A stretch of DNA of 64,000 bases from NCBI GenBank assembly GCA_947503965.1, contig CANNFU010000002.1, positions 1-64,000 of the forward strand. Direction: 5' to 3'. The position numbers were made by a program, and so were the translations under genes. Below the pieces are notes generated by a model, which had not been told where the DNA came from, did no database searches, and saw only the letters and a list, made by a program, of their open reading frames with translations. The number at the start of each line of letters is the position of its first letter. Position 1 is the stretch's first letter. The DNA comes from an uncultured Paracoccaceae bacterium (GTDB lineage Bacteria; Pseudomonadota; Alphaproteobacteria; Rhodobacterales; Rhodobacteraceae). This document shows positions 37,209 through 45,762 of this stretch, piece by piece.

Positions 37209-37934
37209 TCAGGCCAACACTGCCCCGAACCGACGTTCGCGCCCACCATAGCTCGCCAGCACTTTTGCAAACTCTGCCGCAGTGAAATCGGGCCAAAGCG
37301 TATCGACAAATTCATATTCCGCATAAGCCGACTGCCACAGCAGGAAATTGGAAATCCGCGCCTCACCACTGGTGCGGATCACCAGATCAGGGTCTGGCAG
37401 AACATGGGTGTCCAGAAACTTCGAAAGGGTCTCGGCATCCACCTCATCATGGGTCAATCGGCCCTGCTCGATCTCAAAGGCCAGCCGTTTCGCCGCACGG
37501 GTCACCTCATCCCGGCCGCCATAGTTCAAGGCGACGGTCAGATGCACACGGTCATTCTGGGCCGTGCGCAACTCCAGCTCATCCATCAACGACACCAGCT
37601 TGTCATCCAGCCGGATGCGATCTCCGATGAACCGCACGCAGACACCGCTTCCGAACAAATCCTGCGCTTCACGCTCCAGATATTTGCGAAACAGGCTCAT
37701 CAGCCCGGCGACTTCGGTCTGGGTGCGCTTCCAGTTCTCGGTCGAAAAGGCAAAGATCGTCAGATACTTCACACCCAGATCAGGACAGGCCTTCACGATC
37801 TCGCGCACGCGTCGGGCACCGGCATGGTGGCCAAACAGGCGCGGACGGCCCCGTTTTTGGGCCCAACGGCCATTGCCATCCATGATGATGGCCACATGGG
37901 CCGGGTTCGTCTTTGGGTCTGCGTCCTTGGGCAT
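37209..37934 (-). CDS. uppS: Undecaprenyl diphosphate synthase
   Basis: cis-Prenyltransferase producing the C55 carrier lipid for peptidoglycan and O-antigen. 241 residues with the family start HVAIIMDGNGRWAQKRG (catalytic Asp), GHHAGARRVREIV and the C-terminal RTSGEARISNFLLWQSAYAE. Two bases separate it from cdsA, 25 from frr. Confidence 0.96.
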   Translation of the reverse strand: MPKDADPKTNPAHVAIIMDGNGRWAQKRGRPRLFGHHAGARRVREIVKACPDLGVKYLTIFAFSTENWKRTQTEVAGLMSLFRKYLEREAQDLFGSGVCVRFIGDRIRLDDKLVSLMDELELRTAQNDRVHLTVALNYGGRDEVTRAAKRLAFEIEQGRLTHDEVDAETLSKFLDTHVLPDPDLVIRTSGEARISNFLLWQSAYAEYEFVDTLWPDFTAAEFAKVLASYGGRERRFGAVLA

Positions 37935-37959
37935 GGGGCCCCCTTGCTATTTGGGTCGG

Positions 37960-38523
37960 TCAGACCTGCATGATTTCGGCTTGTTTGGTCTCAAGCGTTT
38001 CATCGACCTTGGTGATGTATGTGTCTGTCAGTTCCTGAACGGCGCTTTCCCAGAACTTTTGGTCGTCCTCGGACATCCCATCAGCCTTGGCCTTCTTGAT
38101 CTGGTCCATCCCGTCCTTGCGCAGGTTGCGGATCGAAACCCGCGCGCTTTCGGCATATTGCCCCGCGACCTTGCTCAGCTCGCGGCGGCGTTCCTCATTC
38201 AGTTCCGGAATAGGCAGCATGATGATCGTGCCGTTGAGTTGAGGATTGATACCCAAGCCACTCTCACGAATGGCTTTTTCAACCTTGCCCACCAATCCCT
38301 TGTCCCAGACATTGATCGTCACCATCCGCGGTTCCGGAACATTCACCGTACCCACCTGGTTGATTGGGGTCATTGATCCGTAAGCATCCACCATCACCGG
38401 CTCCAGCATCGAACCAGAGGCGCGGCCCGTGCGCAGTGACGCCAGTTCAGTGCGTAAGTTCGCAATCGCGCCATCCATCCGGCGCCCAAGATCATCGGTA
38501 TCAAGTTCGAAATCGTCAGACAT
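37960..38523 (-). CDS. frr: Ribosome recycling factor
   Basis: Splits post-termination ribosomes together with EF-G. 187 residues, standard length, with [34 protein letters not shown] and the C-terminal helix region [13 protein letters not shown]. Follows pyrH after 120 bases without a gene. Confidence 0.97.
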   Translation of the reverse strand: MSDDFELDTDDLGRRMDGAIANLRTELASLRTGRASGSMLEPVMVDAYGSMTPINQVGTVNVPEPRMVTINVWDKGLVGKVEKAIRESGLGINPQLNGTIIMLPIPELNEERRRELSKVAGQYAESARVSIRNLRKDGMDQIKKAKADGMSEDDQKFWESAVQELTDTYITKVDETLETKQAEIMQV

Positions 38524-38643
38524 GTTCGTGCTCTTCCTCGGGCGATGTTTGCCCAGCTTTTCATCGTTCTACGCAAATTGGGGTGGCTTGTATAGGTAGG
38601 GAAATCGGCACCGGATGTGCAGATTTCCAGCAGCAGCGGACGG

Positions 38644-39369
38644 TCAGTCTTTTACAATCGTATACGTGCCCTCGCCCGCCATGATCCCGCGGAAGCCACC
38701 GGGTTCATTCAACGAAAACACAACAATGGGCAGATCGTTGTCGCGGGCCAGCGCAATCGCACTGGCATCCATCACACCCAGACGTTTCTGCAGCACTTCA
38801 TCATAGCCGATCCTGTCCAGGCGCACCGCATCATCATGTTTCTTGGGGTCTTTGTCATAAACACCGTCGACATTCTTGCCCATCAGGATCGCCTCGCAGG
38901 CCATCTCGCTCGCACGTAGCGCCGCAGCCGTATCGGTCGTGAAATAGGGGTTGCCCGTTCCGGCTGCAAAGATGCAGACCCGCTTCTTCTCAAGGTGGCG
39001 CACGGCGCGGCGGCGAATATAGGGCTCGGCCACCTCGTTCATGGTAATGGCCGAAATCACGCGGGTATGAATGCCCAGTTCTTCCAATGCCGACTGCATC
39101 GCCAGCGCATTCATCACGGTCGCCAGCATCCCCATGTAATCCGCCGTGGTCCGCTCCATCCCCTGCGCCGAGCCTTGCAACCCGCGAAAGATATTGCCGC
39201 CCCCGATGACCATGCAAATCTCAACGCCCATATCATGCACGGATTTCACCTCGCGGGCGACCCGTTGCACGGTTGGCGGATGCAACCCGAAAGACGTGTC
39301 GCCCATGAGCGCCTCGCCTGAGATCTTGAGCATCACACGTTTATACGTCGTGGTCTCGGTGTCGGTCAT
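38644..39369 (-). CDS. pyrH: UMP kinase
   Basis: Phosphorylates UMP to UDP; amino acid kinase fold. 241 residues from ATG at 39369; the 51-residue upstream extension is not family-like. Motifs [19 protein letters not shown] and [20 protein letters not shown] are visible. First gene of the pyrH-frr-uppS-cdsA-dxr-rseP-bamA series. The rpsB-tsf pair that often precedes it is not in this window; miaA is divergent instead. Confidence 0.96.
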   Translation of the reverse strand: MTDTETTTYKRVMLKISGEALMGDTSFGLHPPTVQRVAREVKSVHDMGVEICMVIGGGNIFRGLQGSAQGMERTTADYMGMLATVMNALAMQSALEELGIHTRVISAITMNEVAEPYIRRRAVRHLEKKRVCIFAAGTGNPYFTTDTAAALRASEMACEAILMGKNVDGVYDKDPKKHDDAVRLDRIGYDEVLQKRLGVMDASAIALARDNDLPIVVFSLNEPGGFRGIMAGEGTYTIVKD

Positions 39370-39475
39370 GGCGTCCCCCTGATGCGCTGTCTGATTGGCG
39401 CGCAAAATGTCGGAAAAGCCGGGCGGGTTCAATGGCTGCTTGCCGATAATGCAAAGGTCTTGCAGTAAGGGCGCG

Positions 39476-40378
39476 ATGATCACGATTGAACCGCATAAAC
39501 CTGTGCTGATCGCCGGCCCCACGGCGTCCGGAAAATCCGCGCTGGCGCTGCATATCGCGCAGACGCAAGGCGGGATCGTCGTAAATGCCGATGCACTGCA
39601 AGTCTTTGACGGTTGGCGGATATTAACAGCACGACCCAGTGATGAGGACCTTGCCAGTGCAGAACATGCGCTTTACGGGCACATCGCCTTCAATTCGGAT
39701 TATTCTGTTGGTCATTGGCTGCGGGATGTCACGCCATTTCTTGATGGCGAAAAACGCCCGATCATCGTGGGCGGCACCGGCCTGAACTTCAACGCGCTGA
39801 CAAAGGGGCTGGCTGAAATCCCCGCCACACCCGACGAACTGCGCGCGCATGCGAACACCCTGCCTCTGGACGATCTACTTGCGCAGCTTGATGACGAAAC
39901 CACCGCGCGGATCGACACCCAAAACCGGATGCGGGTGCAGCGCGCGTGGGAGGTGTTGCAGAACACCGGGCGCAGCTTGGCCGATTGGCAGGATAAAACC
40001 CCACCCCCGCTTTTGCCGCTGGATCAGGTCACCGCGATCACGCTTGACGCGCCAAAGGAGTGGCTGAACGACAGGATCGAAAGACGCTTCGATCTGATGC
40101 TATCGCAAGGCGCATTGGACGAAGCCCGCGCCATGCTGCCCAATTGGAAACCTGACCGTCTGTCATCCAAGGCCATCGGCGCGCCTGAACTGATCGCTCA
40201 TCTACGCGGTGAGCTTACATTGGAAGAGGCCCGCGAAGCCGCCATCATCGCCTCGCGCCAATATGCCAAGCGGCAGCGCACATGGTTTCGCGCCCGGCAC
40301 AAAGACTGGCATCATCTGCCCATCGCCACGGCTGACATATCCGCAACACTGCGATTCGTCGATCACTCAGCCGATTGA
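39476..40378 (+). CDS. miaA: tRNA dimethylallyltransferase MiaA
   Basis: Prenylates A37 of tRNAs reading UNN codons. 300 residues from ATG at 39476, with P-loop GPTASGKS (14-21), [20 protein letters not shown] and [16 protein letters not shown]. Uses the isoprenoid dimethylallyl diphosphate made by the MEP pathway. The 54-base gap to the AraC gene is too short to rule out readthrough. Confidence 0.95.
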   Translation: MITIEPHKPVLIAGPTASGKSALALHIAQTQGGIVVNADALQVFDGWRILTARPSDEDLASAEHALYGHIAFNSDYSVGHWLRDVTPFLDGEKRPIIVGGTGLNFNALTKGLAEIPATPDELRAHANTLPLDDLLAQLDDETTARIDTQNRMRVQRAWEVLQNTGRSLADWQDKTPPPLLPLDQVTAITLDAPKEWLNDRIERRFDLMLSQGALDEARAMLPNWKPDRLSSKAIGAPELIAHLRGELTLEEAREAAIIASRQYAKRQRTWFRARHKDWHHLPIATADISATLRFVDHSAD

Positions 40379-40432
40379 TTCCAAAGCGATTTCTGGACAG
40401 ACTTGTCAAAAATCAACATTGAGGCAAAGTTG

Positions 40433-41248
40433 ATGACCATGATAAGCGACATCAAACCGGCGCTTGCGTTGGCCACCCTGACCTATGGCGGTCCCGCATC
40501 GAAATGGCGGACGGAGGCCATGCGCAGCCATGCGACGCCAAGGCTGATCCATATCACCAAGGGTCAGGGGCGGATCACCGTCGCCGGGCTGACAAATGGC
40601 TATGGGCCAAATAACCTGATCTTCATTCCCGCAGGCACGATTTACGGGCTTGAGGTGGGACCAACCGTCTTTGGCCAGATCATGACCCTGCCTGACGGGG
40701 CCGACTGGCCCGATGCCCCGTTCCATTTGCGCCTGCTAGACGTCGCCCCGCAAAAAGAGCTGCAAGGCTACATTGAAGCCATCGAACGCGAATTGCAGCC
40801 CAGCGGGGATCATCGGGCGGCCAACTGCCATCTGGGCCTGCTTGCAATTTTCGTCGAAAGACAACTGGCCAAACGCGACACCGGCACAATCGACAAACGG
40901 CGCAACTCGGCCGCCGGACGGCTGGTTGCACGTTACAGCGCCTTGATCGCCCGCGATTTTGCCAGCGACCGCAGCGTCGCAGATTACGCAGCCACCCTGA
41001 AAGTCACGCCAACCCACCTCACGCGGGTCTGCCAGCAAACCTGCGGGCGATCAGCGCTCAGGCTGCTGAATGAACGGATCCATTACGAGGCATGCATGCT
41101 GCTGCGCGATACAAATGTGCCTGTGCAGGATATCGCGAAACTGTTGAGCTTCAGATCACCGGCCTACTTCACCCGCAGCTTTCAGGAAAAATCGGGGCAG
41201 ACACCCTCTGAATTCCGGCGGACAAGTGGTGGATCAGCACGAATCTGA
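40433..41248 (+). CDS. AraC-family transcriptional regulator
   Basis: 271 residues from ATG at 40433, preceded by GAGG at the right distance; a TTG at 40403 is an alternative. N-terminal cupin-like sensor (about 20-110: RLIHITKGQGRITVAG, IFIPAGTIYGLEV) and C-terminal double helix-turn-helix (VADYAATLKVTPTHLTRVCQQ and VQDIAKLLSFRSPAYFTRSFQEKSG). Lies 230 bases ahead of a peptide-type ABC importer, with a repeat array between them, so it is the probable regulator of that importer. Confidence 0.9.
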   Translation: MTMISDIKPALALATLTYGGPASKWRTEAMRSHATPRLIHITKGQGRITVAGLTNGYGPNNLIFIPAGTIYGLEVGPTVFGQIMTLPDGADWPDAPFHLRLLDVAPQKELQGYIEAIERELQPSGDHRAANCHLGLLAIFVERQLAKRDTGTIDKRRNSAAGRLVARYSALIARDFASDRSVADYAATLKVTPTHLTRVCQQTCGRSALRLLNERIHYEACMLLRDTNVPVQDIAKLLSFRSPAYFTRSFQEKSGQTPSEFRRTSGGSARI

Positions 41249-41252
41249 CCGC

Positions 41253-41366
41253 GTCAATATGCTGCGGCGCAGCGTCAAAGCGCTTTAAAACCAAAGCCAG
41301 TCAATGTCGCTTTCCGACATGTCAAATGTCGCTTTTGGCAAATGTTTGACAAAAGCGTTGGTTGAC
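41253..41366. promoter_or_regulatory. Phased GTCAA repeat array, candidate AraC operator
   Basis: GTCAA occurs at 41253, 41274, 41300 and 41321, spaced 21, 26 and 21 bases. The last two extend to GTCAATGTCGCTTT and GTCAAATGTCGCTTT, and the second to GTCAAAGCGCTTT. The inverse TTGAC follows at 41346 and 41362. TGTCAAA (41320-41326) pairs with TTTGACA (41345-41351). The 21-base phasing is what AraC-type proteins use. The rest of the 230-base gap up to 41479 shows no gene. Confidence 0.6.
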
Positions 41367-41478
41367 CTCTGCCCGCAAAACGTGCGGAATAGTGCCGACG
41401 GGTTTGCAGGCCGCCCTTGGGACGGCGGTTTTCAAAACACCGACAAAAATAAAAATGATGTGTCACAGGGAGAAAAGA

Positions 41479-43137
41479 ATGACGCAATCGCACAATCCAA
41501 TTCATCCAGCCGCGTTGATGTACGCCGAAGAGGCCAAGGCAGGCAAACTCAGCCGCCGAGAGTTTCTGACGCGCACAACAGCACTGGGTGTCACCGCGTC
41601 GGCGGCATACGGGCTTTTGGGCATGACCGCCCCGGCCCACGCGGCAGGCCACGCGCAGCAAGGCGGCACAATGCGTATGCAGATGGAGGTCCGCGCGCTC
41701 AAGGACCCGCGCACTTATGACTGGACACAGATCGCCTATTTCACCGCAGGTTGGCTGGAATACCTTGTTGAATACAACTCCGACGGCTCATTCGAACCGA
41801 TGCTGCTGGAAGGCTGGGAGGTCAACGACGACGCCACCCAGTATACCCTGAACGTCCGCCGCGGCGTCATGTGGAACGACGGCACCGAATTCACCGCCGA
41901 AGACGTGGCGCGCAACATCGAAGGCTGGTGCGACAGAACCATGGAAGGCAATTCCATGGCCGGGCGCTTTGCCGTGCTGATCGACGAAAGCACTGACATG
42001 GCCGTCGAAGGCGGCATCGAAGTGGTCGACAGCCACACTGTGCGGCTTAACCTGCCTGCCTCTGACATCTCGCTGATTGCAGGCATGTCCGACTATCCGG
42101 CTGCCATCGTGCCTGCCGGATTCAACCCCGACACGATGCTCGACAATCCCGTCGGCACCGGCCCCTACATGCCCGAAAGCCTCGAAGTGGGCGTCAAAGG
42201 CGTGATCGTGCGCAATGAAGGCCATGACTGGTGGGGCTACGCGGCTGGCAAGGGCGCCTTCCTCGACCGGATTGAATACATCGACTATGGTCAGGACCCC
42301 TCCGCCTGGGTCGCCGCTGCGGCTGCGGACGAGGTCGACATGACCTACGAAACCGTGGGCGACTTTGTCGACATTTTCGAAAGCATCGGCTGGGAACGCT
42401 CCGAGGTCGCATCAGGTGCGACCATCGCGATCCGGCCTAACCAGCTGGCCGAAGTTGACGGCATCCGGCCCTACGCAGACAAGCGCGTGCGGCAGGCCAT
42501 CGCGATGGCAGTCGACAACGCTGTCTGTCTTGAACTGGGCTATTCTGATCTGGGCGAGGTTGCGCGCAACCAGCATGTGGGACCGATGCATCCGGCATGG
42601 GCAGATGTCCCTGGCCTACCTTACGATCCGACAAAGGCATTGGAGCTTCTGACCGAAGCAGGCATGGCCGATTTTGAAATGGAAATCACATCCATCGACG
42701 ATGACTGGCGCAAGAACACGACCGACGCGGTGGCAGCCCAGCTGCGCGACGCGGGCTTCAACGTGAAGCGGACAATCATCCCCGGCTCCACCTTCTGGAA
42801 CGACTGGACCAAATATCCATTCAGCTCCACGAACTGGAACCACCGCCCGCTTGACACCCAGATCCTCGGGTTGGCCTACCGGTCAGGCGAGGCCTGGAAT
42901 GAAAGTGGCTTTGCCAATGCAGAGTTCGACGCACTTTTGGCCGAAGCCAACTCAATCGCCGATGCCGACGCGCGGCGCGAGGTGATGGGCAAGCTGCAGG
43001 CCATCATGAGCGACGAAGGTGTGACGATCCAGCCATACTGGCGGTCGCTTTACCGCCATGCCAAGCCTGGTTTCGTGGGCTGGGATATGCATATCGCATA
43101 CCTGCCGCAGATCTATAAAATCGGTTTGGCTGCCTAA
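41479..43137 (+). CDS. ABC transporter substrate-binding protein, family 5
   Basis: Periplasmic solute receptor of the oligopeptide/dipeptide type, 552 residues from ATG at 41479 (ribosome site GGGAGAA). A twin-arginine signal is visible: SRREFLTRTTALGVTASAAYGLLG, cut near AHA about residue 55. The SBP_bac_5 pattern follows (EPMLLEGWEVNDDATQYTLNVRRGVMWNDGTEFTAEDV). Export by Tat implies a folded or cofactor-sensitive protein. The substrate is not predictable; family members bind peptides, opines or glycosides. First gene of the transporter operon. Confidence 0.9.
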   Translation: MTQSHNPIHPAALMYAEEAKAGKLSRREFLTRTTALGVTASAAYGLLGMTAPAHAAGHAQQGGTMRMQMEVRALKDPRTYDWTQIAYFTAGWLEYLVEYNSDGSFEPMLLEGWEVNDDATQYTLNVRRGVMWNDGTEFTAEDVARNIEGWCDRTMEGNSMAGRFAVLIDESTDMAVEGGIEVVDSHTVRLNLPASDISLIAGMSDYPAAIVPAGFNPDTMLDNPVGTGPYMPESLEVGVKGVIVRNEGHDWWGYAAGKGAFLDRIEYIDYGQDPSAWVAAAAADEVDMTYETVGDFVDIFESIGWERSEVASGATIAIRPNQLAEVDGIRPYADKRVRQAIAMAVDNAVCLELGYSDLGEVARNQHVGPMHPAWADVPGLPYDPTKALELLTEAGMADFEMEITSIDDDWRKNTTDAVAAQLRDAGFNVKRTIIPGSTFWNDWTKYPFSSTNWNHRPLDTQILGLAYRSGEAWNESGFANAEFDALLAEANSIADADARREVMGKLQAIMSDEGVTIQPYWRSLYRHAKPGFVGWDMHIAYLPQIYKIGLAA

Positions 43138-43146
43138 ACCAAGATC

Positions 43147-43178
43147 GGGCCGCTTCCTGACAGGGGGGCGGCCCTTTT
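43147..43178 (+). terminator. Terminator-like hairpin after the binding-protein gene
   Basis: GGGCCGC (43147-43153) pairs with GCGGCCC (43168-43174), followed by TTTT. It lies between binding protein and permease genes and probably acts as a partial terminator, giving more binding protein than membrane components. Confidence 0.7.
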
Positions 43179-43253
43179 CATAACATGCACCACCGCGAAA
43201 CGGTGGGCATGTCACCGGGACAATGCGCCCGAATACGACCAACAGGGGTCTTG

Positions 43254-44300
43254 ATGGGACTATTTATTCTGCGCCGCTTTGGGGTGATGATCCTCACGGC
43301 TTTATGCCTGACGTTTATCGTTTTCTGGCTGACGAACCTTGCACCAAACCTTGAAAAACTTGCTAAAACGCAAGGCAACGCAAGGATGAGCGATGAAGCC
43401 GTGCAAACTTGGCTCGGCAATCGCGGGTATCTGCAGCCCCTGCCTATCAAATACGGTCAGTGGCTGGGTGTCGTGCCCGGCTATGTCATCGAAGGAACCG
43501 ATGGTGAGGTTCGCGGACGCTGCATTGACCCGCGACGCCCTGACGATGAAACGCCACGTTTCTGCGGCATCCTGCAGGGCGATTGGGGCTTTTCCACCGT
43601 CGCCAAGGAAGACGTGAGCGAGGTGCTGCCCACCCGGCTTGCCAATACGGGCAAGCTGATGTTCTGGGTCATGGTTGTAATGGTGCCCGGCGCGCTGATC
43701 GTCGGCGTCTTGGCAGGCATGCGCGAAGGGTCGCGGACCGACCGGACCCTGTCCACCGCATCAATCGTATCGACGGCCACACCTGAATATGTATCAGGTG
43801 TTGTCTTCATCGCGCTTTTCGCCACGTCCGCCTTTGGCATGCAATGGTTCAAAGGCTCGGCCAGTAGCGCGGTCCAGGACGCCACGTTCGAAAACTTCTT
43901 TCTCCCCGTCATGACCATCGCGCTTTACGGCATGGGATACATCGCGCGGATGACCCGCGCCTCAATGGCCGAGGTGATGACCGCGCAATATATTCGCACG
44001 GCCCGGCTCAAGGGCGTCAGCTTTCCCAAGATCGTTCTGAAACACGCGCTGCGCAACGCGCTGATCGCGCCGTTCACGGTGATCATGTTGCAAATCCCGT
44101 GGCTTCTGAACGGCGTGGTGATTGTGGAAACGCTCTTTACCTATCAGGGCTTTGGCTGGGAACTGGTCCGGGCCGCGTCCAACAACGATATCGAGATGCT
44201 GCTTGGTGTCTCTGTCATCTCCGTCTTCGTGGTGCTTCTGACACAGCTGATTTCCGATATCGGCTACGTGTTCCTGAACCCGCGCATTCGCATTTCATAA
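43254..44300 (+). CDS. ABC transporter permease, OppB/DppB type
   Basis: 348 residues from ATG at 43254. Six membrane helices; family start GLFILRRFGVMILTALCLTFIVF and the EAA-loop region EVMTAQYIRTARLKGVSFPKIVLKHALRNALIAP. A periplasmic stretch of about 45 residues (GYVIEGTDGEVRGRCIDPRRPDDETPR, split here) with two cysteines, near residues 83-103, is longer than usual. Pairs with the next permease to form the membrane channel. Confidence 0.9.
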   Translation: MGLFILRRFGVMILTALCLTFIVFWLTNLAPNLEKLAKTQGNARMSDEAVQTWLGNRGYLQPLPIKYGQWLGVVPGYVIEGTDGEVRGRCIDPRRPDDETPRFCGILQGDWGFSTVAKEDVSEVLPTRLANTGKLMFWVMVVMVPGALIVGVLAGMREGSRTDRTLSTASIVSTATPEYVSGVVFIALFATSAFGMQWFKGSASSAVQDATFENFFLPVMTIALYGMGYIARMTRASMAEVMTAQYIRTARLKGVSFPKIVLKHALRNALIAPFTVIMLQIPWLLNGVVIVETLFTYQGFGWELVRAASNNDIEMLLGVSVISVFVVLLTQLISDIGYVFLNPRIRIS

Positions 44301-44313
44301 AGGGAGCTGGCAC

Positions 44314-45759
44314 ATGGAACCGCTTACATGGACAGGCAGCCTGGGCACGATCCTTAACCCCATCTTCGGGATCGGCGTGATCCTGTTTCTGGTCTCGGTC
44401 GTCACCCAATCGGTGCTGACCTTCTTCGAAGGCCCGGTGACTCTGCAAGCCAATCCCGACGGCACGCTGCAATCACGTGGTGGCCTGATCGGCATGCTGG
44501 GAACCGCCAATAAGTATCTGATGCTTGTAATCGTCGGCGCGGTGCTGGCCTATATCATCATCCCGTTTTTCATGGGCTACGGTCAGGCCGGGATCGTGGG
44601 TGAGATGGCGAAACGCTTTCTGCCCGTCTGGGTCGCACTGGTCGCGTTGTTTGCCATTTCGATCCACTACAAAAGGCGGCTTGGGCTATATGGCAAGCTG
44701 TTTGACAGCACCGTCGGCATGATCGGTTTTGGTCTTGTGATGTTCTGGGTGTTCACCGCGTTCTTCTTTGGCGTCTTCGACTGGATCGCCACGCATGACT
44801 ACCTTAGCCAGGTCTCAGGTCTGAAAAACAAGGTGCCCGGCGTGCCGGTTCCCGAAGGCACCACCGGGGTGCTGCCCCATTATCTGCTGGGCGGTGATAA
44901 CCTGGCCCGTGACGTGTTCAGCCGCATGGTGGCCGGGTCCACCTTTGTGATTGCCATCGCACCGCTTGCGACCGTCTTTGCCTTCATGGTCGGCATCACG
45001 CTGGGTCTGCCAGCGGGCTATTATGCCGGACGGCTCGACACGATCCTGTCGTTTCTTGCCAACCTGATCCTCGCCTTCCCGGTCATTCTGCTGTTCTATC
45101 TGCTGGTCACACCGGAAATCGTGCTGACAGGCATCCCCTCCTACATGGCGGCTTTTCTCTTCTTCTTCCCGCTCATCTTTTTCTTCGTGCTGCTGAATTC
45201 GCGCTACTACACGCAACCGGCCAAACGCACGGCGATCATGATCCCCGTTCTGGGCATCCTTGGCTGGCTCTATCTGTCGGTCATCAACCAACGCGGCACG
45301 GTGATCAACTTCCTGCCACCCTGGCTGGATGGGTTCGACATCACCGTTCTGGTGGTCTTCGTCTCGGTCGTCTTCGTGAACGCGCCCACCGTTTTCCGTA
45401 TCGTGCGCGGCCTGACGCTGGATTTGCGCACCCGCGATTATGTGGCCGCGGCACAGACCCGCGGCGAAGGCGCCTGGTACATCATGCTATGGGAAATCCT
45501 GCCCAACGCGCGGGGCCCACTGATCGTCGATTTCTGCTTGCGGATCGGCTACACCACAATCCTTCTGGGCACCTTGGGCTTCTTCGGATTGGGCCTGCCA
45601 CCTGAAAGCCCCGACTGGGGATCAACGATCAACGAGGGCCGTAAACTGCTCCTCGTCTTCGCCCACCCGGCCCTGCCGCCGGCGATTGCACTCATGAGCC
45701 TCGTTCTGGGTCTCAACCTGCTGGCCGATGGCCTGCGCGAAGAAAGCCTGAGGGACTAG
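44314..45759 (+). CDS. ABC transporter permease, OppC/DppC type, enlarged
   Basis: 481 residues, compared with about 300 for OppC. The normal core starts near residue 131 (LFDSTVGMIGFGLVMFW), with LGGDNLARDVFSRM at 192-205 and the EAA loop LRTRDYVAAAQTRGEG at 371-386. Two additions stand out: about 125 N-terminal residues with three extra hydrophobic helices (near 15-38, 67-88, 103-118), and an insertion at about 271-343 with two more. The reading frame is intact, so these are genuine parts of the protein. Role of the additions is unknown. Confidence 0.87.
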   Translation: MEPLTWTGSLGTILNPIFGIGVILFLVSVVTQSVLTFFEGPVTLQANPDGTLQSRGGLIGMLGTANKYLMLVIVGAVLAYIIIPFFMGYGQAGIVGEMAKRFLPVWVALVALFAISIHYKRRLGLYGKLFDSTVGMIGFGLVMFWVFTAFFFGVFDWIATHDYLSQVSGLKNKVPGVPVPEGTTGVLPHYLLGGDNLARDVFSRMVAGSTFVIAIAPLATVFAFMVGITLGLPAGYYAGRLDTILSFLANLILAFPVILLFYLLVTPEIVLTGIPSYMAAFLFFFPLIFFFVLLNSRYYTQPAKRTAIMIPVLGILGWLYLSVINQRGTVINFLPPWLDGFDITVLVVFVSVVFVNAPTVFRIVRGLTLDLRTRDYVAAAQTRGEGAWYIMLWEILPNARGPLIVDFCLRIGYTTILLGTLGFFGLGLPPESPDWGSTINEGRKLLLVFAHPALPPAIALMSLVLGLNLLADGLREESLRD

Positions 45760-45762
45760 AAC

